Source: Aureibaculum flavum (lineage in GTDB: Bacteria > Bacteroidota > Bacteroidia > Flavobacteriales > Flavobacteriaceae). From it: 64,000 nt of DNA. Below are positions 45,983 through 54,755 of the stretch, one piece after another. The notes under the pieces are model-generated. The model did no database searches. It worked only from the letters and a program-made list of their open reading frames with translations, and was not told the origin of the DNA. Made by a program: the position numbers and the translations under genes. Numbering within the stretch: the stretch's first letter is position 1; the number at the start of each line of letters is the position of its first letter. Where the stretch lies: the NCBI RefSeq assembly GCF_016406085.1, contig NZ_JAEHFJ010000003.1, positions 1 through 64,000 of the forward strand. Direction: 5' to 3'.

Positions 45983-48900
45983 TTAACCTACAATATTTAC
46001 AATTTTACCAGGCACTATAATTACCTTTTTAGGTGTTCTACCTGCCAACTGTGCTATCGTTTTTTCATGTGCCATAACCGCTGCTTCAATTTCATCTTTG
46101 GTTAAATCTAAAGATAAGTCCATAGTAAAACGCATTTTTCCATTGAAAGAAATAGGATAGGTTTTACTACTTTCTACCAAATAACTACCATCAAATTCTG
46201 GAAAAGGTGCTGTTGAAATAGACGTATTATGACCTAATTTACTCCACAATTCTTCTGCAATGTGCGGAGCATATGGTGAAATTAATATGATTAATGGTTC
46301 TAGAATTGCTCTGCTGTTGCATTTTTCTGCGGTTAACTCATTTACAGCAATCATAAAAGTAGATACCGAAGTGTTAAAAGAGAAATTCTCAATATCTTCT
46401 TCTACTTTTTTAATGGTTTTATGTAAGGTTTTAAATGACTCCGAAGAAGGTTCAACACCCCCCACGCCCCCCTCAAGGGGGGAATTAGTCACATAGAAAC
46501 TTCCGTTTTCACCGGTGTGATACAATTTCCATAATTTCTTTAAAAAACTATGTACTCCTGTAATCCCTGCGGTATTCCAAGGTTTTGCTTGTTCTAATGG
46601 ACCTAAAAACATTTCGTACAAACGTAAACTGTCCGCTCCGTATTGCTGACAAATAGCATCGGGATTTACAACATTATATTTGGATTTAGACATTTTTTCG
46701 ACTTCTCTCTGAGAGAAATATGGCGTCTCTTCCAAAAATACAGAATCTGAATACTGCAACGTATTTAGCAGAGCCTCTTTGTTAATCTCATCTGTTAGTC
46801 CCTTTAGTAGGGAAATATCTAAGTTTGGTCTAATTAATCTATCCGAAGAATATGAAATTTTCATTCCTTCATTTTGATTTTCGAATTGCTCCACCCATTC
46901 ATCCACCAAATCATTTTTGCCATACTCTTTAACATCATTGAAAACATCTTCAGAAACAATTAAAGATTTCGGAGCTTTGATAGCTTTAGTCAATTTATCA
47001 TTATCCTTAAATGAAGTTTTTCCCTCTAAAAGAAATGAATTATTAAGATTGGTTTTGACTTTTAACAACAAAACATAAACAAACGCACTTGTCCCCAAAA
47101 TCATACCTTGATTAATCAACTTCTTTGCAAACTCATCTTTAGGAACCAACCCTTTATCAAACATAAATTTTTGCCAAAAACGGCTGTATAATAAATGCCC
47201 CGTTGCATGCTCGCTACCACCGATGTATAAATCAACATCTTGCCAATAATTTACAGCATCTTGTGAAAATATTTCACCCTCATTATGAGGATCCATATAA
47301 CGGTTAAAATACTGCGAACTTCCTGCCCAACCCGGCATGGTGTTTAATTCTAAAGGGTGTACCGTTTTGTTATCAATTTTACTATTATCAACAACCTGGT
47401 TCGTTTCCGTACACCAAGCCCAAACCTCAGCATTGCCTAATGGCGGTTTACCATCTTCAGTAGGCAAGTATTTTTCTACTTCAGGTAAAACAATTGGTAA
47501 ATATTTCGGGTCTATCATTTGCGGTAAACCATTCACATAATACACAGGAAAAGGTTCTCCCCAATAACGCTGGCGACTAAATACCGCATCACGCATTCTA
47601 TAATTTATCTTTTTATAGCCAAATCCACGTTTTTCAATTTCATAAATGATAGTTTTCATCGCCTTTTTATAAGGCAATCCATTTAGGAAATCAGAATTTG
47701 CTATAACTGTTTTGTCTTTATCTGCATATGCTTCCTCAGAAATATCCACCCCTTCAAAAATATTAGGGATAGCAATGTTGAAATGCTTCGCAAAATCATA
47801 ATCACGTTGATCACCACACGGTACAGACATAACCGCACCTGTACCATAACCTGCCAATACATAATCACCAATCCAAATTGGTATTGGTTCTTTAGTAAAA
47901 GGATGCTCTGCATAGGCACCTGTAAACGCACCTGAAATGGTTTTCACATCTGCCATTCTATCCAATTCACTACGTTTTGCAGTAGCCTTAACATACGCTT
48001 CTACTTCAGCTTTTTGAGCATCAGTTGTTATTTTGGTCACCAATTCATGTTCTGGTGCCAAGGTCATAAAACTTACTCCGAAGATAGTGTCTGGACGGGT
48101 TGTGAAGACTGGGATATCCCATCCTTTAGTTGGGACCTCCCCCAACCCCTCCGAAGGAGGGGAGTTTAGTTCTTGATTTATTTTTAAAAGTACGTTATCA
48201 ATGTCATTTAAAACCTCTTCATTAGTGAAACGTAACACTTTAAAACCTTTCTTTTGTTCTAGTAATAATTGTCTTTCAGCGTCCGCGTTTAATTGGTATT
48301 TATGAATTCCACCATCAACTTCAATGATTAATTTTTTTTCAATACAAACAAAATCAACTATATAATTAAAAATTGGATGCTGTCTTCTAAACTTAACTTT
48401 AAGACCTTTCTTTTTTAGAATTTCCCAAAGTTTTGCTTCCGCTAAAGTTGGATTCTTACGCATTTCCTTAGCTCTATCTAAAAGAATGCCGTAAATGTCA
48501 GAATCACTCGTTCTATAACGAGGCTCCGTTCCACCTCCTTCGGAGGGGGCTAGGGGGAGGTCTCCCGTTGACAGGACCTTAAACGACACCATCGCCCCTT
48601 CAGATCTACCAATCCAATTGGTTTGCGAATCCTTAAGCGGTTGTGGCCAGTCAATTTTATTTAAACCATCTAACAAACGTTGAGCATATGCAGAAATACG
48701 CATACTCCATTGTTTCATTTTTTTACGTTCTACGGGATGTCCACCACGCTCTGAAACGCCATTTACAATCTCATCATTTGCCAGAACAGTACCCAATGCA
48801 GGACACCAATTTACTTCCGTTTCAGACAAAAATGTTAAACGGTATTGTAAGAGTATTTTTTGTTGTGCTTCGCTCGAAAAAGCATTCCATTGTTCCGCAG

Positions 48901-49462
48901 TAAAGGGTTCAATACCATCATCTGACGCTGCATTAACTCCGGCGTTCCCTTCCTTCTCAAAAACAGAAATTAGGCTAGAAATATCTTCTGCCTTATCTGA
49001 ATCTTTGTTGTACCAAGAGTTGAATAATTGAATAAAAATCCACTGTGTCCATTTATAATAATTAGGATCAGAAGTACGGACTTCACGAGACCAATCGAAA
49101 GAAAAACCTATTTCATCTAATTGGCGTCTGTATGTTTTTATATTCTCAGCAGTAGTTACAGCAGGATGTTGTCCTGTTTGGATAGCATATTGCTCAGCGG
49201 GTAATCCAAAACTATCATAACCTTGCGGATGCATTACATTAAACCCCTTATGCCTTTTATATCTAGCATAAATATCAGAAGCAATATACCCTAAAGGATG
49301 CCCTACATGTAAACCTGCACCACTAGGATAGGGAAACATATCTAACACATAAAATTTGGGTTTTTCAGAACCTTCCTCACCAGGATTAGCTGCTTTAAAA
49401 GTTTGTTTTTCTGCCCAGTACTTTTGCCATTTGGCCTCAATTTCATTAAAATGGTAACTCAT
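45983..49462 (-). CDS. leuS: Leucyl-tRNA synthetase with in-frame DUF559 insertion
   Basis: A 1159-residue class I synthetase that charges tRNA-Leu. HIGH motif is HVGH in AGLHVGHPLGY (about 50-60), editing-domain block FTTRPDTIFG just after 450, KMSKS with M924 in EKMSKSKYNVV, and a C-terminal anticodon-binding domain. Bacteroidota LeuRS is usually near 940 residues. The surplus has three sources: a 143-codon element with a DUF559 endonuclease domain (residues 301-443), a small palindrome-derived insert (about 994-1006), and an expanded stretch before KMSKS (between M787 and M924). The frame is intact throughout, so the gene is probably functional and essential. No intein splicing motifs are seen. 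Confidence 0.93.
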   Translation of the reverse strand: MSYHFNEIEAKWQKYWAEKQTFKAANPGEEGSEKPKFYVLDMFPYPSGAGLHVGHPLGYIASDIYARYKRHKGFNVMHPQGYDSFGLPAEQYAIQTGQHPAVTTAENIKTYRRQLDEIGFSFDWSREVRTSDPNYYKWTQWIFIQLFNSWYNKDSDKAEDISSLISVFEKEGNAGVNAASDDGIEPFTAEQWNAFSSEAQQKILLQYRLTFLSETEVNWCPALGTVLANDEIVNGVSERGGHPVERKKMKQWSMRISAYAQRLLDGLNKIDWPQPLKDSQTNWIGRSEGAMVSFKVLSTGDLPLAPSEGGGTEPRYRTSDSDIYGILLDRAKEMRKNPTLAEAKLWEILKKKGLKVKFRRQHPIFNYIVDFVCIEKKLIIEVDGGIHKYQLNADAERQLLLEQKKGFKVLRFTNEEVLNDIDNVLLKINQELNSPPSEGLGEVPTKGWDIPVFTTRPDTIFGVSFMTLAPEHELVTKITTDAQKAEVEAYVKATAKRSELDRMADVKTISGAFTGAYAEHPFTKEPIPIWIGDYVLAGYGTGAVMSVPCGDQRDYDFAKHFNIAIPNIFEGVDISEEAYADKDKTVIANSDFLNGLPYKKAMKTIIYEIEKRGFGYKKINYRMRDAVFSRQRYWGEPFPVYYVNGLPQMIDPKYLPIVLPEVEKYLPTEDGKPPLGNAEVWAWCTETNQVVDNSKIDNKTVHPLELNTMPGWAGSSQYFNRYMDPHNEGEIFSQDAVNYWQDVDLYIGGSEHATGHLLYSRFWQKFMFDKGLVPKDEFAKKLINQGMILGTSAFVYVLLLKVKTNLNNSFLLEGKTSFKDNDKLTKAIKAPKSLIVSEDVFNDVKEYGKNDLVDEWVEQFENQNEGMKISYSSDRLIRPNLDISLLKGLTDEINKEALLNTLQYSDSVFLEETPYFSQREVEKMSKSKYNVVNPDAICQQYGADSLRLYEMFLGPLEQAKPWNTAGITGVHSFLKKLWKLYHTGENGSFYVTNSPLEGGVGGVEPSSESFKTLHKTIKKVEEDIENFSFNTSVSTFMIAVNELTAEKCNSRAILEPLIILISPYAPHIAEELWSKLGHNTSISTAPFPEFDGSYLVESSKTYPISFNGKMRFTMDLSLDLTKDEIEAAVMAHEKTIAQLAGRTPKKVIIVPGKIVNIVG
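46467..46482. repeat. C/G-rich palindrome inserted in leuS
   Basis: CCCCCC-tcaa-GGGGGG, with flanking C/G runs (CCCCCCACG on the left). Translated on the minus strand as SPLEGGVGGV (residues 994-1003), a stretch out of character for LeuRS between well conserved segments (WKLYHTGENG before, KTLHKTIKKVEEDIE after). Same core as 40735-40748. Confidence 0.8.
48134..48562 (-). mobile_element. Palindrome-bounded element with DUF559 endonuclease domain, in frame in leuS
   Basis: The element is 429 bp, exactly 143 codons. On the minus strand it starts GACCTCCCCCTAGCCCCCTC and ends in an inverted, slightly diverged copy of that sequence; each end also contains a CCTCC/GGAGG hairpin. Residues 337-432 form a DUF559 domain related to Vsr-type PD-(D/E)xK nucleases: E342 in TLAEAKLWEIL, RRQHP (358-363), D370 in YIVDFVC, E381 and D383 in IIEVDGGIH with H387, and VLRFTNEEV. 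All expected catalytic positions are kept. It sits just before the FTTRPDT block at the edge of the LeuRS editing domain. Element status is inferred from the repeats, exact frame and domain. Confidence 0.85.
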
Positions 49463-49483
49463 TCAGTTATTTTTTTCGAATGG

Positions 49484-49491
49484 CAAAGTTA
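49484..49491 (-). promoter_or_regulatory. Promoter -7 box of leuS
   Basis: Minus-strand TAACTTTG, a TAnnTTTG match, 21 bp before the ATG at 49462. Confidence 0.5.
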
Positions 49492-49570
49492 CGTTTAAAG
49501 TGGCAAAGGGAAAAAAAAATGAACAGCTCCTTATTTTTTGTATCTTTAAAACCTAAAACTACCCCTAACC

Positions 49571-51190
49571 ATGAAAATTTTATACACTTTAATCCTTTCT
49601 GTTTTCCTCCTTGTAAGCTGTAAAAATCAAAAAAAAGCCGATTTAATAATTTTCAATGCGAATATTTACACCGTAAATGATTCTTCTCCAAAAGCAGAAG
49701 CCATTGCTATAAAAGATGGCAAATTTGTTGCTGTTGGCACAACAACGGAATTAATGACGAAATATACTGCAGAAAACAATTTAGATGCAGAAGGCAAAAC
49801 ACTGCTTCCAGGATTAATAGATGCCCATTGTCATTTTTTTGGGTTGGGACTGTCGGAGCAATCTGTAAAGTTAGAAGGGACAAAAAGTTTTGATGAAGTA
49901 GTACAACGCATTGTCGATTTTCAAAAAGAGAAAAATGTAAACTATATTACAGGTCGCGGTTGGGATCAAAATGATTGGGAAGTGAAAGAATTCCCTACAA
50001 AAGAGAAGCTAGATGAACTTTTTCCTGACACACCAGTGGCTATTGCACGTATAGACGGACACGCCTTATTAGTAAATCAAGCTGCAATAGATTTAGCGGG
50101 TGTAACTACCGCCTCTCCTTTTTCCGGTGGAGATATCCTTCAAAAGGACGGGAAATTAACAGGTATTTTTATAGACAACCCAATGGATTTAATTTATGCT
50201 AAAATTCCAAGCGAAAGTTTAAACGAGGCTATTCAAGCGTTGAAAGATGCCGAGAAAATTTGTTTGGCTCATGGACTAACAACAGTAAATGATGCGGGGT
50301 TATCAAGAGAAGCCATTGAACTCATTGATAGTTTACAACAAGTTGGGGAACTGAAAATTCGTGTGTATGCAATGGCATCTGCATATCCCGAAAATTTAGA
50401 CTATTACCTAAAAAGAGGAATTTATAAAACCGATCGTTTAAATGTGCGTTCGTTTAAAGTTTATGGAGATGGTGCATTGGGTTCGCGAGGTGCTGCTATG
50501 AGAGAACCATATAATGATAAACCCGAGCATTTTGGAGCTTTAGTTAACACTCCTGAAAATTTAAAAGAAATAGCCAAGCGTATTGCTGATTCTGATTTTC
50601 AAATGAATACGCACGCTATTGGTGATTCTGCCAACCATTATTTATTAGAAACTTATAAAGAAGTCTTGAAAGACAAGAAAGACCGACGTTGGAAAATTGA
50701 ACATGCTCAGATTATTTCGCCTGAGGATTTTAACGCTTTTAAAAATATTATTCCTTCTATTCAACCTACGCACGCTACATCTGACATGTATTGGGCAAAG
50801 GATAGAATTGGTGCAGAACGCATGAAAGGTGCTTATGCTTACAAAGACTTATTAAAACAATACGGAAAAGTGGTATTAGGTACTGATTTTCCTGTTGAAA
50901 AGGTAAGTCCGATGTTAACCTTTTACGCAGCTGTAGCAAGAAAAGATTTAAACAACTTTCCTGAAAATGGTTTTCAAATGGAAAATGCTTTATCTAGAGA
51001 AGAAACCCTAAAAGGTATGACCATCTGGGCTGCCTATTCCAATTTTGAAGAAAATGAAAAAGGCAGTATTGAGATTGGCAAAATGGCCGATTTTATAATT
51101 CTAGACCAGAATATTATGGAAATTCCTATTGAGAATGTTCCTAAAACAAAAGTGGTTCATAATTATATAAACGGCGAAATTTTAAATTAA
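49571..51190 (+). CDS. Amidohydrolase (YtcJ-like), lipoprotein
   Basis: A 539-residue metal-dependent hydrolase of the amidohydrolase superfamily. Signal peptide with lipobox LVSC (C17). Metal ligands in GLIDAHCHFFGLG (about 83-95), the carbamylated-lysine region SFKVYGDGALGSRGA (about 296-310), HAIGD near 344-348, IEHAQ near 374-378, and GTDFPVEK near 438-445. The YtcJ group hydrolyses amide or formamide-type bonds; substrate unknown. Being a lipoprotein it acts in the periplasm or at the outer membrane. Confidence 0.87.
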   Translation: MKILYTLILSVFLLVSCKNQKKADLIIFNANIYTVNDSSPKAEAIAIKDGKFVAVGTTTELMTKYTAENNLDAEGKTLLPGLIDAHCHFFGLGLSEQSVKLEGTKSFDEVVQRIVDFQKEKNVNYITGRGWDQNDWEVKEFPTKEKLDELFPDTPVAIARIDGHALLVNQAAIDLAGVTTASPFSGGDILQKDGKLTGIFIDNPMDLIYAKIPSESLNEAIQALKDAEKICLAHGLTTVNDAGLSREAIELIDSLQQVGELKIRVYAMASAYPENLDYYLKRGIYKTDRLNVRSFKVYGDGALGSRGAAMREPYNDKPEHFGALVNTPENLKEIAKRIADSDFQMNTHAIGDSANHYLLETYKEVLKDKKDRRWKIEHAQIISPEDFNAFKNIIPSIQPTHATSDMYWAKDRIGAERMKGAYAYKDLLKQYGKVVLGTDFPVEKVSPMLTFYAAVARKDLNNFPENGFQMENALSREETLKGMTIWAAYSNFEENEKGSIEIGKMADFIILDQNIMEIPIENVPKTKVVHNYINGEILN

Positions 51191-51193
51191 CTT

Positions 51194-51763
51194 CTAATTA
51201 GAAACGAGTACAGGCTCTTTTTCAAATTTTAGTGGAACGTTAACTCTAACATTATCCCAGCCTAAAATCATTTGAGTAGCCTTATTTTTTTCCTTAAAAG
51301 ATATTGTAAATGAATCAAGAGTTTCCCCTTTTTTTACAGGCACAATAATTTCGGCTACGTTAAAAAACGGATTGTACTGAAAAGATCCCCAAACATCAGT
51401 TTGTGAATTTAAAATAACTTGCCATTCTTTTTCATGTGGTATGGTTACAAGTACATAAGTACCTGCTTTTACTTCACAATCGCCAAAATGGACATCATTA
51501 TAAAATTTAACTTCAGTTGCTTCATTAGCACCCGTACGCCATAATTTATCAAATGGAACAAGGTTACCAAAAACTTCTTCATCGTTTTTTTGAGGCCTAC
51601 CATAAAGCACTTTAGCCAATGGCGGAGTTACCTTGCTTTCGCGACAATATGATATATCATGAGGAATATCATCTGCAGGCACAAAACCCTGAGCTCTAGC
51701 TTCAGAAATAAAAAAAAGTAATAAAAAGAGGGAGATTACAGTTGAAAAGTAATGTTTTACCAT
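51194..51763 (-). CDS. DUF2911 exported protein
   Basis: A 189-residue exported protein (signal peptide cleaved near EARAQ, 25). DUF2911 signature: VLYGRPQKNDEEVFG, PFDKLWRTGANEATEVKF, and AGTYVLVTIPHEKEWQVIL. A beta-sandwich family of unknown role common in Bacteroidota. Convergent with the amidohydrolase gene, 3 bp between their ends. Confidence 0.85.
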   Translation of the reverse strand: MVKHYFSTVISLFLLLFFISEARAQGFVPADDIPHDISYCRESKVTPPLAKVLYGRPQKNDEEVFGNLVPFDKLWRTGANEATEVKFYNDVHFGDCEVKAGTYVLVTIPHEKEWQVILNSQTDVWGSFQYNPFFNVAEIIVPVKKGETLDSFTISFKEKNKATQMILGWDNVRVNVPLKFEKEPVLVSN

Positions 51764-51881
51764 GCATTAATATAGTTTAGTTGAGTTAACAACGCTATTT
51801 TTACACTTTTAGTATTTATTATTGATAACTAAATTGATAATTATTATTTTAAAATTGTTACAAATAATCACCAATATCGTT

Positions 51882-51889
51882 ATATTTGT
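51882..51889 (+). promoter_or_regulatory. Promoter -7 box of asnB
   Basis: TATATTTG, with a TTG 23 bp upstream. The 5' leader before the ATG at 51977 is about 80 nt. Confidence 0.6.
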
Positions 51890-51976
51890 TTTAATATGTA
51901 ACCATATTGGCGTTTTTTGTTTACGTAATGAAATAAAAAATGAATTTTTGCATTATTAAATTATAAAATTGAAATT

Positions 51977-53647
51977 ATGTGTGGAATTGTATGTGCTTTT
52001 GATCTAAAGCAAAAATCTGAAGATTTAAGACCTCAACTATTAGAAATGTCTCAAAAGATTCGTCATCGTGGACCGGATTGGAGTGGTATTTATTGTGATG
52101 ATAAAGCTATTTTAGCTCATGAGCGTTTAGCAATTGTTGATCCAGCTTCTGGTAAACAACCTTTATTTAGTGAAGATAATAAGTTAATCTTGGCCGCCAA
52201 TGGCGAAATATATAATCATAGAGAATTACGTAAACAATTTGAAGGAACGTATAACTTCCAAACAGAATCAGATTGTGAAGTTATTTTAGCTCTTTATCAA
52301 AAGAAAGGCGTTGATTTTCTTGATGAAATGAACGGAATTTTTGGTTTTGCTATTTATGATGCTGAAAAAGACGAGTACTTTATTGCTCGTGATCATATGG
52401 GGATTATCCCTCTATATATTGGATGGGATGAAAACGGAACTTTTTATGTGGCTTCTGAATTAAAAGCTTTAGAAGGGGTTTGTACTAAAATTCAACTATT
52501 TCCTCCAGGACACTATATGTCTAGTAAAGATGGAGAGTTTGTACAATGGTATAAAAGAGACTGGACAGATTATGATGCCGTAAAAGAAAACGAAACTTCT
52601 ATAAAAGAAATCAAAGATGCGTTAGAAGCTGCTGTACACAGACAGTTAATGAGTGATGTACCCTATGGTGTTTTACTTTCTGGAGGATTAGACTCTTCAG
52701 TGACTTCTGCAATTGCTCAGAAATATGCCGAAAAACGTATCGAATCTGGAGATACTCAAAAAGCATGGTGGCCACAATTACACTCTTTTTCTGTGGGATT
52801 AGATGGCTCTCCCGATTTAGCTGCGGCGAAATTAGTAGCAGATCATATTGGTACGGTACACCACGAAATAAAATTTACAATTCAAGAAGGATTAGATGCC
52901 ATACGAGATGTAATCTATAAGATAGAGACCTATGACATTACTACTATTCGCTCTGCCACACCTATGTATTTAATGGCTAGACTTATTAAGTCTATGGGTA
53001 TAAAAATGGTATTATCAGGTGAAGGAGCAGATGAACTTTTTGGAGGATATTTGTATTTTCATAAAGCACCAAATGCAAAAGAATTTCATGAAGAGACCGT
53101 GCGTAAGCTAAGTAAACTACATATGTATGATTGTTTACGTGCTAACAAAAGCTTAGCGGCTTGGGGTATTGAAGGTCGCGTTCCCTTTTTAGATAAGGAA
53201 TTTATGGATGTTGCAATGCGTATTAACCCACAAGACAAAATGATCAATGGAGAACGTATGGAAAAATGGGTAGTTAGAAAAGCTTTTGAAGATATGATAC
53301 CTAAAAGTGTAGCATGGAGACAAAAGGAACAATTTAGCGACGGTGTAGGATATAGCTGGATAGATACCTTAAAAGAAATTGTAGAAGTAGAAGTAAGTGA
53401 TGAACAGTTGGCGAATGCAAAATTTAAATTCCCAATTCAAACCCCTACAACTAAAGAGGAATTTTATTATAGATCTATTTTTACAGAACACTTCCCAAGT
53501 GATGCTGCAGCACTATCTGTACCGCAAGAAGCTTCAGTAGCATGCAGCACTCAAATTGCCTTAGATTGGGATGAGAGTTTCAAAAACATGAATGAACCAT
53601 CTGGTAGAGCAATTGCGAATGTTCATGATTCTGCCTATTCAAAATAG
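51977..53647 (+). CDS. asnB: Asparagine synthetase B (glutamine-hydrolysing)
   Basis: A 556-residue enzyme making asparagine from aspartate, glutamine and ATP. The N-terminal class II amidotransferase domain begins with the catalytic C2 (MCGIVCAFD), followed by RHRGPDWSG near 29-37 and NGEIYNH near 75-81. The synthetase domain has the PP-loop LLSGGLDSS near 234-242 and GEGADELFGGY near 351-361. Full length, own promoter and terminator. Confidence 0.96.
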   Translation: MCGIVCAFDLKQKSEDLRPQLLEMSQKIRHRGPDWSGIYCDDKAILAHERLAIVDPASGKQPLFSEDNKLILAANGEIYNHRELRKQFEGTYNFQTESDCEVILALYQKKGVDFLDEMNGIFGFAIYDAEKDEYFIARDHMGIIPLYIGWDENGTFYVASELKALEGVCTKIQLFPPGHYMSSKDGEFVQWYKRDWTDYDAVKENETSIKEIKDALEAAVHRQLMSDVPYGVLLSGGLDSSVTSAIAQKYAEKRIESGDTQKAWWPQLHSFSVGLDGSPDLAAAKLVADHIGTVHHEIKFTIQEGLDAIRDVIYKIETYDITTIRSATPMYLMARLIKSMGIKMVLSGEGADELFGGYLYFHKAPNAKEFHEETVRKLSKLHMYDCLRANKSLAAWGIEGRVPFLDKEFMDVAMRINPQDKMINGERMEKWVVRKAFEDMIPKSVAWRQKEQFSDGVGYSWIDTLKEIVEVEVSDEQLANAKFKFPIQTPTTKEEFYYRSIFTEHFPSDAAALSVPQEASVACSTQIALDWDESFKNMNEPSGRAIANVHDSAYSK

Positions 53648-53691
53648 CATTTCATAATTGAGGCACCTCAATTAAAAATAAAAAATTAATA

Positions 53692-53718
53692 AAAAACTCT
53701 GCTTTCGGCAGAGTTTTT
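53692..53718 (+). terminator. asnB intrinsic terminator
   Basis: AAAAACTCTGC-tttcg-GCAGAGTTTTT, stem of 11 with T-run. Confidence 0.9.
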
Positions 53719-53728
53719 GTATTTTACA

Positions 53729-53736
53729 TATCTTTG
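53729..53736 (+). promoter_or_regulatory. Promoter -7 box of the GIN-domain gene
   Basis: TATCTTTG, 20 bp before the ATG at 53757 and just after the asnB terminator. Confidence 0.6.
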
Positions 53737-53756
53737 ATACAACAAAACTAAAACAA

Positions 53757-54590
53757 ATGAAAAAACACTACTCCCTAATCATTGTACTTGTTACAATGGT
53801 TCTAACACCTTTTAACATGTCTGCTCAAGACAAATTAAAAGGTAACAAAATAGTAACTTCAGAAAATAGATATATTGATGCGTTTTCTAAAATTGAAACC
53901 AATGACAAAATTGAAGTTATTATAGCCCAAGGCATGGAACAATCCGTTACTGTTGAGGCCGATGAAAACCTGCACGTAGCTGTGTACACTGAGGTAAGAG
54001 ACAGCACACTAATCATTGATCTTACAAAACGTATAACAAGAAAAAAAGAGCTAAAAGTATATGTTACCATAGATCAATATATTGATGAAATTATCACCAA
54101 AGATAAATCTGAAATAACGTCATCTGGCACATTAAAGTTTGATCAGTTAACAATTAACGCAGAAGATGACTCTAAATTGACTTTAGATTTTCAAGCCGCT
54201 AAACTCATTCTAAATAACAACGAAAGTGCCAATGCAAAATTAACTGTTAATGCCGATGATGTTTTTATTAACGCTGATAATTCAGGCAAATCTAAAATCG
54301 CACTTTCATGCGACCATGCCGAGGTTACAATACAAGGATCTTCAACTACCGAAGTTACCGGAAGCTGCTCAGAATTATATGTAAATGCTGAAAACAGGAG
54401 CAATTTTAAAGGAGGTAGTTTTGAAAGTAATGAGGCCATTGTTGAGTCTTCTGATAGTGCAGACGTTCAAGTAAGTGCAAAAAAGGATCTAATTATTTCA
54501 GCCATTGACGATTCTGAAATTTATATATTTAACAATCCTCAAATAACGATTGAAAAATTTTCTGACAAGGCTATTTTAAGAAAAAAATAA
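53757..54590 (+). CDS. GIN-domain (DUF2807) exported protein
   Basis: A 277-residue exported protein (signal peptide cleaved near NMSAQ, 24). The body matches the head GIN domain/DUF2807: FSKIETNDKIEVIIAQG near 44-60, LTKRITRKKELKVYVTI near 92-108, then repeated short strands with Asn/Asp/Ser-rich turns (INAEDDSKL, VNADDVFINADNSGKS, YVNAENRSN) forming a beta-solenoid-like stack. Role unknown; often near regulators of envelope stress. It lies 165 bp upstream of the response regulator. Confidence 0.8.
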   Translation: MKKHYSLIIVLVTMVLTPFNMSAQDKLKGNKIVTSENRYIDAFSKIETNDKIEVIIAQGMEQSVTVEADENLHVAVYTEVRDSTLIIDLTKRITRKKELKVYVTIDQYIDEIITKDKSEITSSGTLKFDQLTINAEDDSKLTLDFQAAKLILNNNESANAKLTVNADDVFINADNSGKSKIALSCDHAEVTIQGSSTTEVTGSCSELYVNAENRSNFKGGSFESNEAIVESSDSADVQVSAKKDLIISAIDDSEIYIFNNPQITIEKFSDKAILRKK

Positions 54591-54755
54591 GAAAACATAT
54601 CATAGATGTTTACATAAATAATTCCATTTTTGCATATAACGATTCAATAACTCTAAATTTTGAACTGATGAAACAAGCATGTAATGAGTATTTTCGCTCA
54701 AGGGGTCTTTTAATAGCGAATTGCATGTATCAGTTAAAAAAATAAATATAAACAC

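Noticed and set aside
48134-48562. Intein in leuS
   Set aside because: No Cys/Ser at the start, no His-Asn at the end and no Hint-type blocks; the boundaries are DNA palindromes, and the domain is DUF559 rather than LAGLIDADG or HNH.
48643-48903. Plus-strand ORF of 86 codons opposite leuS
   Set aside because: Antisense to conserved LeuRS sequence, no promoter or family match.
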